Source: Lentzea flava
Lineage (GTDB): Bacteria > Actinomycetota > Actinomycetes > Mycobacteriales > Pseudonocardiaceae
Assembly: GCF_014648475.1 (NCBI RefSeq)
Contig: NZ_BMRE01000008.1
Span: forward strand, 62,001-126,000
DNA: 64,000 nucleotides
Direction of reading: 5' to 3'
Shown in pieces: positions 23,200-31,173 of the stretch (position 1 is its first letter; each line of letters begins with the position of its first letter). A model generated the notes under the pieces. The model was given only the letters and a program-made list of their open reading frames with translations, was not told the DNA's origin and made no database searches. A program made the position numbers and the translations under genes.

Positions 23200-24558
23200 A
23201 TGACTGAGGCGACGACCACGAACTCGGCGGTGCTCGCGCACCGCTGGAAGATCCTCGGCGTGGTCTGCCTGGTGCAGTTCATGCTCATGGTCGACGACAC
23301 GGTGGTCAACGTCGCGCTGCCGAGCATCCAGAGCGATCTCGGGTTCACGCCGGCGACACTGCCGTGGATCGTCAACGCCTACATCCTCGCGTTCGGCGGC
23401 CTGCTGGTGGCCGCGGGCCGGATCGGCGACCGCATCGGCCTGGTCCGCACCTTCGTGGCCGGCACGGCGTTGTTCGCGGTGGCGTCGCTGGCCTGCGGTG
23501 TGGCGCAGGAACCGTGGCAGCTGGTCGCCGCGCGGTTCGTGCAGGGCATCGGCTCGGCGTTGACCTCACCCACCGTGCTCGGGCTGATCACCGTGGTGTT
23601 CCGCGACCCGGCCGAGCGCGGGCGGGCGTTCGGCATCTGGGGCGGCGTCGCGGTGACCGGCGGCCTCTCGGGCGTCGTGCTCGGCGGCCTGATCACCGGG
23701 CTGCTCGAGTGGCGGTGGGTGTTCTACATCAACCTGCCGGTGGCCGCCGTCGCGCTGGTGCTGCTGCCGCTGCTGACGAAGGGCGTCGCGACGGCGGGCC
23801 GGGATGTCCGAATTGGACTGACGGGCGCGGTGCTGCTGACGGGGGCTGTCGCGGCGACCGTCTACGGGCTGCTGGGCCTTGCCGAGGCGCACTCGCTGGC
23901 CAGGACCGCCGGGTTCCTGGGCCTCGCGGCCGTGCTGTTCGCGTTGTTCGTGGTGTCGGAGAAGAAGAGCACCACACCGCTGGTGCCGGCCGGGTTGCTG
24001 TCGTCGAGGGTCCGGGTGGCCGCGCTGGTCGCCGGCGTGCTCGCCACGGGTGCCCTGTTCGGGGTGTTCTTCACGCTGACGCTGCAGCTGCAGCGGACGC
24101 TGGGCTTCGGGCCGGTGCTCGCGGGTCTTGCCTACGTGCCGTTCGCGCTGGGTTCGTTCACCAGCATCAAGACCGCCGCGAAGCTGGCTCAGCGCATTGC
24201 GCCGCAACGGTTGCTGCTGCTCGCGACCCTCGTGGTGGCGCTGGGCGGGCTGTTGCTCGCCGGTGGCGTGCTGCTCGGCGGCTACTGGGCCCTGTTGCCG
24301 GGTCTCGTCGTCTTCGGCTTCGGCATCAGCACGGTGCTGCCGGTGACGGCACAGCTCGCGGTGGCCGGTGTGGCGCCGGAGAACGCGGGTGTCGCCGGTG
24401 GTCTCGTCACGAGCGCCCAGCAGCTCGGCGGCGCGGTCGGCCTCGCCGTCGCCGGTGTGCTGCTCGGGGCGGCAGGGGATCGGCACGCCACCGCTCTGGT
24501 GGGCGCGGTGGTGCTGGCGGGCATCGCCGCTGTGGCCTCCCTGCGCACTCGCGAATAA
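23200..24558 (+). CDS. MFS drug exporter, DHA2 (EmrB/QacA) family
   Basis: The 452-aa membrane protein starts with a short cytoplasmic tail, then MLMVDDTVVNVALPSI in the first membrane segments and GRIGDRIGLVR in the loop between helices 2 and 3, the family signatures of drug:proton antiporters. Repeated Ala/Val/Leu/Gly-rich stretches are compatible with about 14 membrane helices. It most likely exports one of the two antibiotic components and gives self-resistance; which one cannot be told. It stands alone after its own putative promoter and converges on the tautomerase gene across a terminator. Confidence 0.88.
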   Translation: MTEATTTNSAVLAHRWKILGVVCLVQFMLMVDDTVVNVALPSIQSDLGFTPATLPWIVNAYILAFGGLLVAAGRIGDRIGLVRTFVAGTALFAVASLACGVAQEPWQLVAARFVQGIGSALTSPTVLGLITVVFRDPAERGRAFGIWGGVAVTGGLSGVVLGGLITGLLEWRWVFYINLPVAAVALVLLPLLTKGVATAGRDVRIGLTGAVLLTGAVAATVYGLLGLAEAHSLARTAGFLGLAAVLFALFVVSEKKSTTPLVPAGLLSSRVRVAALVAGVLATGALFGVFFTLTLQLQRTLGFGPVLAGLAYVPFALGSFTSIKTAAKLAQRIAPQRLLLLATLVVALGGLLLAGGVLLGGYWALLPGLVVFGFGISTVLPVTAQLAVAGVAPENAGVAGGLVTSAQQLGGAVGLAVAGVLLGAAGDRHATALVGAVVLAGIAAVASLRTRE

Positions 24559-24566
24559 GAGCCAAA

Positions 24567-24608
24567 AAAGGGGGAGGCACCGGGAAAACTCCCGGTGCCT
24601 CCCCCTTT
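24567..24608. terminator. Bidirectional intrinsic terminator between convergent genes
   Basis: A perfect 18-bp inverted repeat (arms 24567-24584 and 24591-24608, loop AAAACT) starts with AAA and ends with TTT, so it can work in both directions. It lies between the stops of the MFS gene and the minus-strand tautomerase gene. Confidence 0.9.
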
Positions 24609-24614
24609 GTCGTG

Positions 24615-24797
24615 TCAGTGGCGGACGCCGCCCACTCCCCAGCGGTGGCCGGGGATGCCGGTCAGCGAGATCCACGTCTGCTCGCGGATCTCCTCGCCGA
24701 ACGTGTCGACGACCGCGGCGGTGATGCGGTCGATCAGCTCCTTCTCGGTCGCCTCGGTGAGCCTGCTCTCGAACAGCTTCACGTCGATGTAGGGCAT
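24615..24797 (-). CDS. 4-oxalocrotonate-tautomerase-like protein
   Basis: The 60-aa product is the typical size of 4-OT subunits. After Met removal it would begin with proline (MPYIDVKLFE), the catalytic base of the superfamily, and it ends in HRWGVGG, a common C-terminal pattern. Such enzymes shift enol/keto or imine/enamine tautomers. The gene is 9 nt downstream of the aminotransferase gene and last in the minus-strand set, so a step in handling the cyclic imine or pyridine acid from lysine is possible, but this is a guess. The substrate is unknown. Confidence 0.8.
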   Translation of the reverse strand: MPYIDVKLFESRLTEATEKELIDRITAAVVDTFGEEIREQTWISLTGIPGHRWGVGGVRH

Positions 24798-24806
24798 GAC
24801 AACTCC

Positions 24807-26027
24807 TCAGCTGGCGCGCTGGTGGGTGGGGCGCAGGTCGTGCAGGCTCGCCTCGACGGCGGCGACCAGGTGGTCGACCTGGGCGTCGGAGAGGCCGGGG
24901 TGGCACGGCAGGTTCATGTGCGAGGTGAACCAGAGTCGTTCCGCCACCGGGCATTCCCCGCTGGTGTGGCCGCGCCAGCGCCATTCCGGCGTCAGGTGCT
25001 GCGGGAAGTACCGCAGCTGCACCTCGACTCCGCGCCGGTGCAACGCGCGGACCAGGTCGTCACGGCCGTGGTCCACGAAGAACGTGTACAGGTGGTACGA
25101 GTGCTCGACGCCGTCCGGCACCTGCTGGATCCGCGTGCCGGGGAAACGGGCGATGGCGTCGTCCAGCCTGCGGGCGATCCAGCGGCGGCGTTCCACCAGC
25201 TCGTCCAGCTTGTCCATCTGCGCCAGGCCCACACCCGCGGCGGCCTCGGCCATCGTGGCGTTCGTGCCGGGCTTGCGCACACCGACGCACGTCCAGCGGT
25301 ACACGTCCGCCGAGAACTTCATCCACGGCAGCAGGAACGGTTCCTCCGCCGGTTCCGGCACGTAGATGCCGTCCGCCTCGTTGTTGCGGCGGCGGTCGAT
25401 GCGCTCGGCCCAGTCGTCGCGCTCGAGGGTGATCATGCCGCCCTCGCCGAGGGTGGTGATGTTCTTGGTGGAGTGGAAGCTGAAGCAGCCGATGTCGCCC
25501 AGCGCGCCGGGACGCCGGCCGAAGTAGCCGGTGCCCAGCGCGTGCGCGGCGTCCTCGATCACCGTGATGCCGCGCGGGCGGGCGATCGCCATGATCCGGT
25601 CCATGTCCGCCGGGTAGCCGCCGTAGTGCACCAGCAGGATCGCCTTGGTGCGGTCGGTGACCAGGGACCGCAGCAGGGCAGGGTCCAGGTTCAGCGTCTC
25701 GGGGTCGACGTCGCAGAACCGCACGCGGACGTCGTGGTCCAGCAACGGTTGCAGCGTCGCCTGGAACGTCTGCGGCGTCGCGATCACCTCGTCGCCGGGC
25801 GCGAGGTCGAGCATCTCGATGGCCAGCTCCAGCGCGACGGTGCCGCTGGTCACGGACAACGCGTAGCGCGAGCCGACGTGCTTGGCGAACCGCGCCTCGA
25901 ACTGGTCGCGCAGGCCACCCGCGGACAGCACGTCCCCGGACCGCACGAGGTCGGTGATCATGGTCAGTTCGTCGGCGCCGACGATGCTTCCCCTGCGGGC
26001 GAAGGGAACGATGAAGTCACCGTCCAC
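24807..26027 (-). CDS. DegT/DnrJ/EryC1-family aminotransferase, candidate lysine 2-aminotransferase
   Basis: The 406-aa PLP enzyme has the family landmarks VTSGTVALELAI, VIEDAAHALG and HSTKNITTLGEGG with Lys188 as the expected Schiff-base lysine. By memory, NikC and VisA, which deaminate lysine at C2 on the way to picolinic and 3-hydroxypicolinic acids, are placed in this family; sugar aminotransferases are too. No sugar genes are visible, while an aryl-acid ligase, an amine-type flavin oxidase and a monooxygenase are neighbours, which favours the lysine route. The start is GTG at 26027 with GGGAGG 6 nt upstream; it overlaps the ligase stop by 11 bp. Confidence 0.75.
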   Translation of the reverse strand: MDGDFIVPFARRGSIVGADELTMITDLVRSGDVLSAGGLRDQFEARFAKHVGSRYALSVTSGTVALELAIEMLDLAPGDEVIATPQTFQATLQPLLDHDVRVRFCDVDPETLNLDPALLRSLVTDRTKAILLVHYGGYPADMDRIMAIARPRGITVIEDAAHALGTGYFGRRPGALGDIGCFSFHSTKNITTLGEGGMITLERDDWAERIDRRRNNEADGIYVPEPAEEPFLLPWMKFSADVYRWTCVGVRKPGTNATMAEAAAGVGLAQMDKLDELVERRRWIARRLDDAIARFPGTRIQQVPDGVEHSYHLYTFFVDHGRDDLVRALHRRGVEVQLRYFPQHLTPEWRWRGHTSGECPVAERLWFTSHMNLPCHPGLSDAQVDHLVAAVEASLHDLRPTHQRAS

Positions 26028-27603
26028 CTGAGCCTCCCGCGATCGTGGCGGCCAGCGACTTCTTGTCGACCTTGCCGAGCCCGGTCAGCGGGAACGACTC
26101 GACCACCTCGACGCGGTCGGGCAGCTTGTAGTCGGCGAGCCCGCGCTCCCGCAGCAGCTTGCGCAGCTGGGGCAGCTTCGGGGCGGCGCCGTCGGGAATG
26201 ATCACGGCACAGGTCTTCTCGCCCAGCACGAGGTCCGGGACGGCCACCACCGCGGCCTGGGCCACGTTGGGATGCGCGGTCAGGTGGGCCTCGACCTCGG
26301 TGGCGGAGATCTTGTCGCCGCCGCGGTTGATGACGTCCTTGACCCTGCCCTCGACGACCATGTGGCCGGACTCGGTGAACCGCACCAGGTCGCCGCTGCG
26401 GTAGAAGCCGTCGGACGTGAACGCCTTCGCGTTGTGCTCGGGCGCGTTGTAGTAGCCGCGCAACGTGTACGGGCCACGGGTGAGCAGCTCGCCCGCGACA
26501 CCGACCGGCACGTCGTTGCCGGACTCGTCGACGACGCGGATCTCGTCGGCGGGGCTGACCGGACGGCCCTGGGTGGTGAGCACGACGTCCTCGGGGTCGT
26601 CGGCGCGGGTGAACGTCAGCAGGCCCTCCGCCATGCCGAAGACCTGTTGCAGACGGCAACCGAACGCGGGCTGGACACGTGCCGCGACCTCCGGGTGGAG
26701 TTTCGCGCTACCGATCTGGATGATCTCCAGGCTGCTCATGTCGCGGTTGCTGTGCGGCACGGCCTCGAGCCACAGGTGCGTGATCGTCGGGACGACCGAC
26801 GTGATCGTGACGCGCTCGCGTTCGATCAGCTCGAAGCAGGGCTCCGGCTCCGGGGTGAGGGCCATGACCGCCGTGCCACCGGCCTGGAACACGCCGATGA
26901 TCCCGGGGCAGCCCCACGGGAAGTTGAACTCGATCGGCAGCACGGTGAGGTACACGCTGTCCGGTCCGAGCTCGTTGATCTCGGCGGTGATCCGCGTCTG
27001 GTAGGCGTAGTCGTCGTGCGTGCGGGGGATCAGCTTCGGCAGCGCCGTGGTGCCGCCGGACAGCAGGAAGAACGCGACGTCGCGCGGGTCGGGCTCGGGC
27101 AGCGCGACCGGGTCGGCCTCCGGCAACGAGTCCGCGACGAACACGTGCTCGATCGCCGGAACCACACCGGCGATCTCCTTCGCCAAGGCCACGTAGTCGT
27201 AGTCGGCGTGCTCGCGCGGCACGACGATGCCGATCGCGCCCGACAGCTCGCACAGGTGCCTGATCTCGTTGGCGCGGTAGGCGGGCAGTGCGAACACCGG
27301 CAGCGCGCCGAGCCGGAACATGGCGAAGCACAGCGCGACGAACTCGGCCACGTTGGGCAGCTGCACGACGATCCTGTCGCCGGAGCGGATGCCCTGCGCC
27401 CGCAGGCCGGCGGCGAGCCGGTCGGCCCACGCGTCGAGCCGCTGGTAGCTGATCCGCCGGTCACCGCACACGAGCGCGGTCCTGTCGCCGTGCCGGGCGG
27501 CCCAGTCGCGCAGCAGCGCGCCGAGCGTCTCGCCGCGCCAGTAGCCGGCGTCGGTGAACCGTGCCGCGTCCTGGTCAGGCCACGGCACACATCCTTGGAG
27601 CAT
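26017..27603 (-). CDS. Aryl-acid AMP ligase, probably 3-hydroxypicolinate-activating
   Basis: The 528-aa stand-alone adenylation enzyme resembles EntE/DhbE. The phosphate-binding loop is LSGGTTALPKL, the A7 region is YRSGDLVRF and the C-terminal lysine sits in LTGLGKVDKKSL. In the specificity pocket FNFPWGCPG has Asn where amino-acid domains have Asp235, the sign of an aryl acid without an alpha-amino group. In streptogramin B pathways the matching enzyme (SnbA, PyrA in pyridomycin) activates 3-hydroxypicolinic acid. An aryl carrier protein is encoded in the same gene set. Salicylate or dihydroxybenzoate are the alternatives, but no isochorismate genes are seen. The ATG at 27603 is chosen because it begins the family-conserved part; the open frame runs into the SARP gene. 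Confidence 0.85.
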   Translation of the reverse strand: MLQGCVPWPDQDAARFTDAGYWRGETLGALLRDWAARHGDRTALVCGDRRISYQRLDAWADRLAAGLRAQGIRSGDRIVVQLPNVAEFVALCFAMFRLGALPVFALPAYRANEIRHLCELSGAIGIVVPREHADYDYVALAKEIAGVVPAIEHVFVADSLPEADPVALPEPDPRDVAFFLLSGGTTALPKLIPRTHDDYAYQTRITAEINELGPDSVYLTVLPIEFNFPWGCPGIIGVFQAGGTAVMALTPEPEPCFELIERERVTITSVVPTITHLWLEAVPHSNRDMSSLEIIQIGSAKLHPEVAARVQPAFGCRLQQVFGMAEGLLTFTRADDPEDVVLTTQGRPVSPADEIRVVDESGNDVPVGVAGELLTRGPYTLRGYYNAPEHNAKAFTSDGFYRSGDLVRFTESGHMVVEGRVKDVINRGGDKISATEVEAHLTAHPNVAQAAVVAVPDLVLGEKTCAVIIPDGAAPKLPQLRKLLRERGLADYKLPDRVEVVESFPLTGLGKVDKKSLAATIAGGSGGR

Positions 27604-27623
27604 GGTCGTCCTTCCTCTCGCGT

Positions 27624-28520
27624 CTACGCGCTCAGTCCCACGGCGGCCGACATCTGGCTGACCATCCGGATCAGCGCTTCCTGTTGCTGCACCAGGGAGT
27701 TCATCCGGCTGCGCAGCTGGTCGATCTCCTGGGTGAGCTGGTCGCGGCCGCCGGGCAGCAGTGAGGGGGAGTGGGCGAGCACCGCCTGCATCCGCCCGCG
27801 CAACGCGGGACCGGGCTCGACCCCCAGCTCCCGCAACAGGTTGCGGCGGGCGCGGTCGTAGGCGCCGATCGCCTCCGACTGCCGCCCGCACCGGTACAGC
27901 GCCACCATCAGCTGGTCGTAGAACCGCTCGCGCAACGGGTGCGCCGCGGTCATCTCCTCCAGCTCGCCGACGATCTCGCCGTGCCTGCCGGTCCGCAGGT
28001 GCGCGTCGAACATCCCCTCGACGCTCGTCAGGCGTTGCTCCTCCAGCAACGCCGCCTCGCCCGCCAGGATCGAGCCGGTCACGCAGCCCTCGAACGCGGC
28101 GCCGCGCCACAGCCCCAGTGCGCGGCGGAACAGCTCGAGAGCGCGTTCGGGATCCTCCGCGGTGATCTCGCGGGCGAGCCCCGACAGCCGGTGGAACTCG
28201 TCCACGTCCGTCTCGTGTGGACCGAGGCGGAGGTGGTAGCCGGGCGGGTCGGTGACGATGTCGGCCGCACCGCCCGCCGTGCCGAGCAACCGGCGCAGGC
28301 GGGCGATGTGGGCCTGCAGCGCGTTGGTCGCGTTGCCCGGCGGGACGTCGCCCCACAGCTCCTCGATCAGGCGGTCCATCGAGAGCGTCTGCCCCTGCCG
28401 CACGATCAGGGTCGAGAGCAACGCCCGCTGCTTCGTCCCGTTCGGGGTCGTCTTCCTGCCGCGGGTCTCGTCGTAGACGTCGACCGGGCCCAGGATTCGA
28501 AGTCGCACAGTCTCCCCCAT
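27624..28520 (-). CDS. SARP-family transcriptional activator
   Basis: The 298-aa protein has an OmpR-type winged helix (about 5-95; LRILGPVDVYD, then RALLSTLIVRQG, then ALQAHIARLRRLL) followed by a bacterial transcriptional activation domain (about 100-245), the defining layout of Streptomyces antibiotic regulatory proteins. A heptad-like C-terminal tail (about 255-292, rich in Gln, Leu and Met) may form a coiled coil and is not standard. An alternative GTG start lies 12 nt downstream (28508). It sits between the oxidase and ligase genes, 11 and 20 nt away, so it is probably cotranscribed and part of a positive loop. Its likely targets are the 11-nt-period heptamer repeats in this window. Confidence 0.9.
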   Translation of the reverse strand: MGETVRLRILGPVDVYDETRGRKTTPNGTKQRALLSTLIVRQGQTLSMDRLIEELWGDVPPGNATNALQAHIARLRRLLGTAGGAADIVTDPPGYHLRLGPHETDVDEFHRLSGLAREITAEDPERALELFRRALGLWRGAAFEGCVTGSILAGEAALLEEQRLTSVEGMFDAHLRTGRHGEIVGELEEMTAAHPLRERFYDQLMVALYRCGRQSEAIGAYDRARRNLLRELGVEPGPALRGRMQAVLAHSPSLLPGGRDQLTQEIDQLRSRMNSLVQQQEALIRMVSQMSAAVGLSA

Positions 28521-28531
28521 CTGGCTGTCCG

Positions 28532-29677
28532 CTAGCGGAACCTGTCCGGGTCGGTGAAGGTCAGCGGGCAGCGGGTGTCCCTGCCCAGCACGATGTCCGC
28601 GAGCGCCTCCCCGATGCCGCTCGCGTGCTTGAAGCCGTGTCCGCCGCAGCCGACGCCGAGCACCAGTCGCCGGTCGCCACCGGGCCTGCCCAGCAGGAAC
28701 TGCTTGTCGGGCGTGCGGGTCACCATGCACGTCGTCACCGACGTCGGCAGAGTCGTCAGGCCGGGCACCGCGTCCGTGAGCAGGCCGGTGAGCTTGCTCC
28801 AGTCGCCGGGCGTCACCGCGTGGCCGGCGTGGTCCGGGTCGATGGACCGGAAGTCGCGGCCGCCGTCCTCCAGGCCGAGCTTGACGTCGTGCGTCTCTCC
28901 GTCGGACCAGCCGTGGCCCCAGATCGCGCCGTCGTGGCCGAGCTCGCGGATGAACACCGGGAAGTTCTTGAGCGCGAACGGTTCCGCGTCGCCGGTCGGG
29001 CGGAACCACGTCATCGGCATGCGCACCGGGTCGAGCGGCAGTCCGGGAACGAGCTTGGTCGCCCACGGTCCCGTCGTCACGACCACCTGGCGCACGCGGA
29101 GGTCGCGCGCGGGCGTGCGGACGACGACGCCGTCGGCGACGAGGTCGATCTCGGTGACCCTGGTGCCGGTGAAGACCTTGGCGCCGAACCGTTGCGCCAC
29201 CTCGACGGCGGCACGGACGGTGTCCTCGGCGGCCAGCAGGCCCGCGGTGGGCTCCCACACGCCGACGTGGCCGGCCGGCAGGTTCGCGTGCGCCGGGAAA
29301 CGCTGTGCCAGCGCGGTGTTGTCCAGCACCTCGACGGGAATGCCGTGCGTGCGGGCCGCGTCGATCGTGCCGGACACGACGTGCCCGTCCGCGGGACCCA
29401 TCAGCAGACCGCCGGTCGGGTCGAACAACGGGCGGCCAGCGGCGTTCTCCAGCTCGTGCCACAGCGTCAGCGACCGCTGGGCGAGCGGCACCAGTCCGGT
29501 GTGCTCCAGGCACGCGGTGCGGAACATCCTGGTGGTGCCGTGCGAGGAACCGTGGGCGTGGCCGGGCTGGAACTGCTCGACGCCGAGCACGGACACCCCG
29601 CGCGCGGCGAGCTGCCAGAGCGCGGCCGAGCCCCACGCGCCGAGGCCGATGACCGCGACGTCGGCGTCGAGGTTCAT
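28532..29677 (-). CDS. FAD-dependent amine/imino-acid oxidase (sarcosine oxidase / NikD family)
   Basis: The 381-aa flavoprotein begins with a Rossmann loop (VIGLGAWGSAALWQL) and ends with GVGCGGHGFKHASG, the FAD-contacting end of monomeric sarcosine oxidases. Cys317 in TCMVTRTPD matches the cysteine that covalently holds FAD in that family. NikD, a member, oxidises piperideine-2-carboxylate to picolinate in nikkomycin synthesis. Beside a lysine-2-aminotransferase candidate and an aryl-acid ligase, the same reaction is the best guess here. A pipecolate or N-methyl amino acid oxidase is possible. The start overlaps the luciferase-like gene's stop by 4 bp. Confidence 0.82.
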   Translation of the reverse strand: MNLDADVAVIGLGAWGSAALWQLAARGVSVLGVEQFQPGHAHGSSHGTTRMFRTACLEHTGLVPLAQRSLTLWHELENAAGRPLFDPTGGLLMGPADGHVVSGTIDAARTHGIPVEVLDNTALAQRFPAHANLPAGHVGVWEPTAGLLAAEDTVRAAVEVAQRFGAKVFTGTRVTEIDLVADGVVVRTPARDLRVRQVVVTTGPWATKLVPGLPLDPVRMPMTWFRPTGDAEPFALKNFPVFIRELGHDGAIWGHGWSDGETHDVKLGLEDGGRDFRSIDPDHAGHAVTPGDWSKLTGLLTDAVPGLTTLPTSVTTCMVTRTPDKQFLLGRPGGDRRLVLGVGCGGHGFKHASGIGEALADIVLGRDTRCPLTFTDPDRFR

Positions 29678-30756
29678 CGCGCGCCCTCCAGCACACGGGA
29701 GCCGCTGAACGCCGGCATGACGTGCTCACCGAACAGGTGCATCGCCTTGCGCGACTGGGCGATCGGCATCGCGCCGGGGTTGAACTGCAGGCTCACGCAC
29801 AGGTCGTCACCGAACCACTCGGCGATCGTGGCGATCTGCTCGGTGACGTCGTCCGGCGTGCCGGCGAGAACCTTGTTGTCCCGCAACGAGGCGGCGAAGT
29901 CGTAGGCGCCGACCTTGTCGACGAAGCTCTCGTAACCGGGGTACTGGTCGCTGCGCGTGCTGGCCCACGAGGCGATCGCACCGGCCATCTTCTCGATGTA
30001 GTTGCGCTCGTACGTCTCGCCGGCCTCCAGCGCCTCGGCGCGGTTCTCCGAGAGGTAGGCGGTGTACTTGATCTGGATGCGCGGTGAGCCCGCGTGACCG
30101 GCGTCCCGCCAGGCGGCGCGGTAGCGGGAGATGTTGTCCTGCAACGTCTCCCGTGACGTCACCGACGGCACGACCTGCAGGTGGTGGCCGGCCGAGCCGG
30201 ACGCGGCGCAGGACTCGGGGCTCGTCGCGGACGCCACGAAGATCGGCGGGTGCGGCGCCTGGTACGGGCGCGGCAGCATCGTGACGGGGCCGAACTGGTG
30301 GAACTCGCCGTCCCACACCACGTTCTCCTCCGTCCACAGGCGACGGACGGCCTCGACGGTCTCGGCGAACCGGGCGCGGCTCTCGTGGATCGGGATGCCG
30401 AACGCGGCGAACTCGTCCGGCAGGAAGCCCCGGCCGAAACCGGCGTCGAGCCTGCCGTGCGAGAGGTGGTCGAGCATCGCGAGCTTGCCCGCGAGCTTCA
30501 CCGGGTGGGTGAACGCGGCGATGACGGCGCCGGTCGCGATGCGGATCCGGCTGGTCCGCGCGGCGGCCGCGGTCAGGAACGTCACGGGGTCCGGGCTGTA
30601 ACCGCCGTACGGTGAGAAATAATGTTCGACCGTCTGCGCGTGCTCGAATCCGAGCTCTTCGGCCAGTTCGACGAGTCCGAGACTCTCGTCGTAGTAGTCG
30701 GTGGCAGTCTTGGCGTCGGGATCGACGACTGGAAAGAAGTTGATTCCGAATTTCAT
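29674..30756 (-). CDS. Luciferase-like flavin-dependent monooxygenase
   Basis: The 360-aa protein is a bacterial-luciferase-type TIM barrel: MKFGINFF at the start, VEHYFSPYGG, RIATGAVIAAFTHP and GRLDAGFGRGF are typical substrate and FMNH2-pocket stretches. Such enzymes use reduced FMN from a separate reductase. In this gene set it is the best candidate for ring hydroxylation of picolinate to 3-hydroxypicolinate; direct evidence is absent. The ATG at 30756 follows a 65-bp gap holding a heptamer repeat, so this gene may begin its own transcript. Confidence 0.85.
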   Translation of the reverse strand: MKFGINFFPVVDPDAKTATDYYDESLGLVELAEELGFEHAQTVEHYFSPYGGYSPDPVTFLTAAAARTSRIRIATGAVIAAFTHPVKLAGKLAMLDHLSHGRLDAGFGRGFLPDEFAAFGIPIHESRARFAETVEAVRRLWTEENVVWDGEFHQFGPVTMLPRPYQAPHPPIFVASATSPESCAASGSAGHHLQVVPSVTSRETLQDNISRYRAAWRDAGHAGSPRIQIKYTAYLSENRAEALEAGETYERNYIEKMAGAIASWASTRSDQYPGYESFVDKVGAYDFAASLRDNKVLAGTPDDVTEQIATIAEWFGDDLCVSLQFNPGAMPIAQSRKAMHLFGEHVMPAFSGSRVLEGAR

Positions 30757-30787
30757 GCTGGCGAAAGTAGCTGACGTCCGGTGGGCG

Positions 30788-30816
30788 TCTCAGCGTTGTC
30801 GAGCACTGTTCGAGCA
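30788..30816. promoter_or_regulatory. Putative SARP box between the carrier-protein and monooxygenase genes
   Basis: Read on the plus strand, TCTCAGC (30788), TCGAGCA (30799) and TCGAGCA (30810) repeat with exact 11-nt period. The flanking genes are both on the minus strand, so relative to the monooxygenase gene the heptamers are inverted compared with the box at 34855. No good -10 lies 8 nt away on the minus strand; TACTTT (30769-30764) is further down. The repeat is clear, its orientation is puzzling. Confidence 0.45.
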
Positions 30817-30821
30817 CTCGC

Positions 30822-31055
30822 CTAGGCCGCTGCGAGCAGTGCCCACCACCCGTTCACGGTCACGTCCTTGACCAGCGACTTCGTGTCGATCTCCACGCCG
30901 GCGCGACGCCATTGACCGGCCAGGCCCATCGCGGTCACGGAGTTGAGTCCCCATTCGATCAGATCGTCGTCGTCGGCGATCTCACCGGGGTCGACCTCCA
31001 GTTTCTCCGCGATCAGGACGCGGAGTTCTTCCTTGGTTCCGGGAATCTCGCTCAC
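30822..31055 (-). CDS. Stand-alone aryl carrier protein
   Basis: The 77-aa protein contains the phosphopantetheine site WGLNSVTAMGL, with Ser attached, and ends DVTVNGWWALL, very like the C-terminal aryl carrier domain of EntB (pattern GLDSVRMM and WWKLL, from memory). It should receive the aryl acid from the AMP ligase and present it to the first C domain of the NRPS at 34940, which has no loading domain of its own. The start is GTG at 31055; no strong Shine-Dalgarno site is visible close to it. Confidence 0.9.
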   Translation of the reverse strand: MSEIPGTKEELRVLIAEKLEVDPGEIADDDDLIEWGLNSVTAMGLAGQWRRAGVEIDTKSLVKDVTVNGWWALLAAA

Positions 31056-31097
31056 GGCATGTCAGACTAGCTGTCTTCCCCTATTGCGCCAGCTGCT

Positions 31098-31126
31098 CGT
31101 CATTGGTTTGTCAGCGCCGTGTCAGC
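31098..31126 (+). promoter_or_regulatory. Putative SARP box upstream of the cyclodeaminase-like gene
   Basis: CGTCATT (31098), TGTCAGC (31109) and TGTCAGC (31120) repeat with exact 11-nt period; the two spacers between the last pair and the matching pair at 34855 both read GCCG. A possible -10 (CACCAT, 31136-31141) starts after a 9-nt gap, the same geometry as at 34855. The gene starts at 31174 behind a GGGGGAG site. The region is also the 5' flank of the divergent carrier-protein gene. Confidence 0.6.
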
Positions 31127-31173
31127 CGGATCCCGCACCATTCTGCTCACCTACCACCGGGGGAGTTTGATGT

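Noticed and set aside
23364..26201. A 945-codon plus-strand frame running across the MFS gene end and the antisense of the tautomerase and aminotransferase genes
   Set aside because: It crosses a strong terminator and overlaps two well-supported genes; composition is low-complexity.
31060..31078. A further SARP-like repeat (TGTCAGA followed by TGTCTTC) in front of the carrier-protein gene
   Set aside because: The second unit is one nucleotide out of the 11-nt period and the match is weak.
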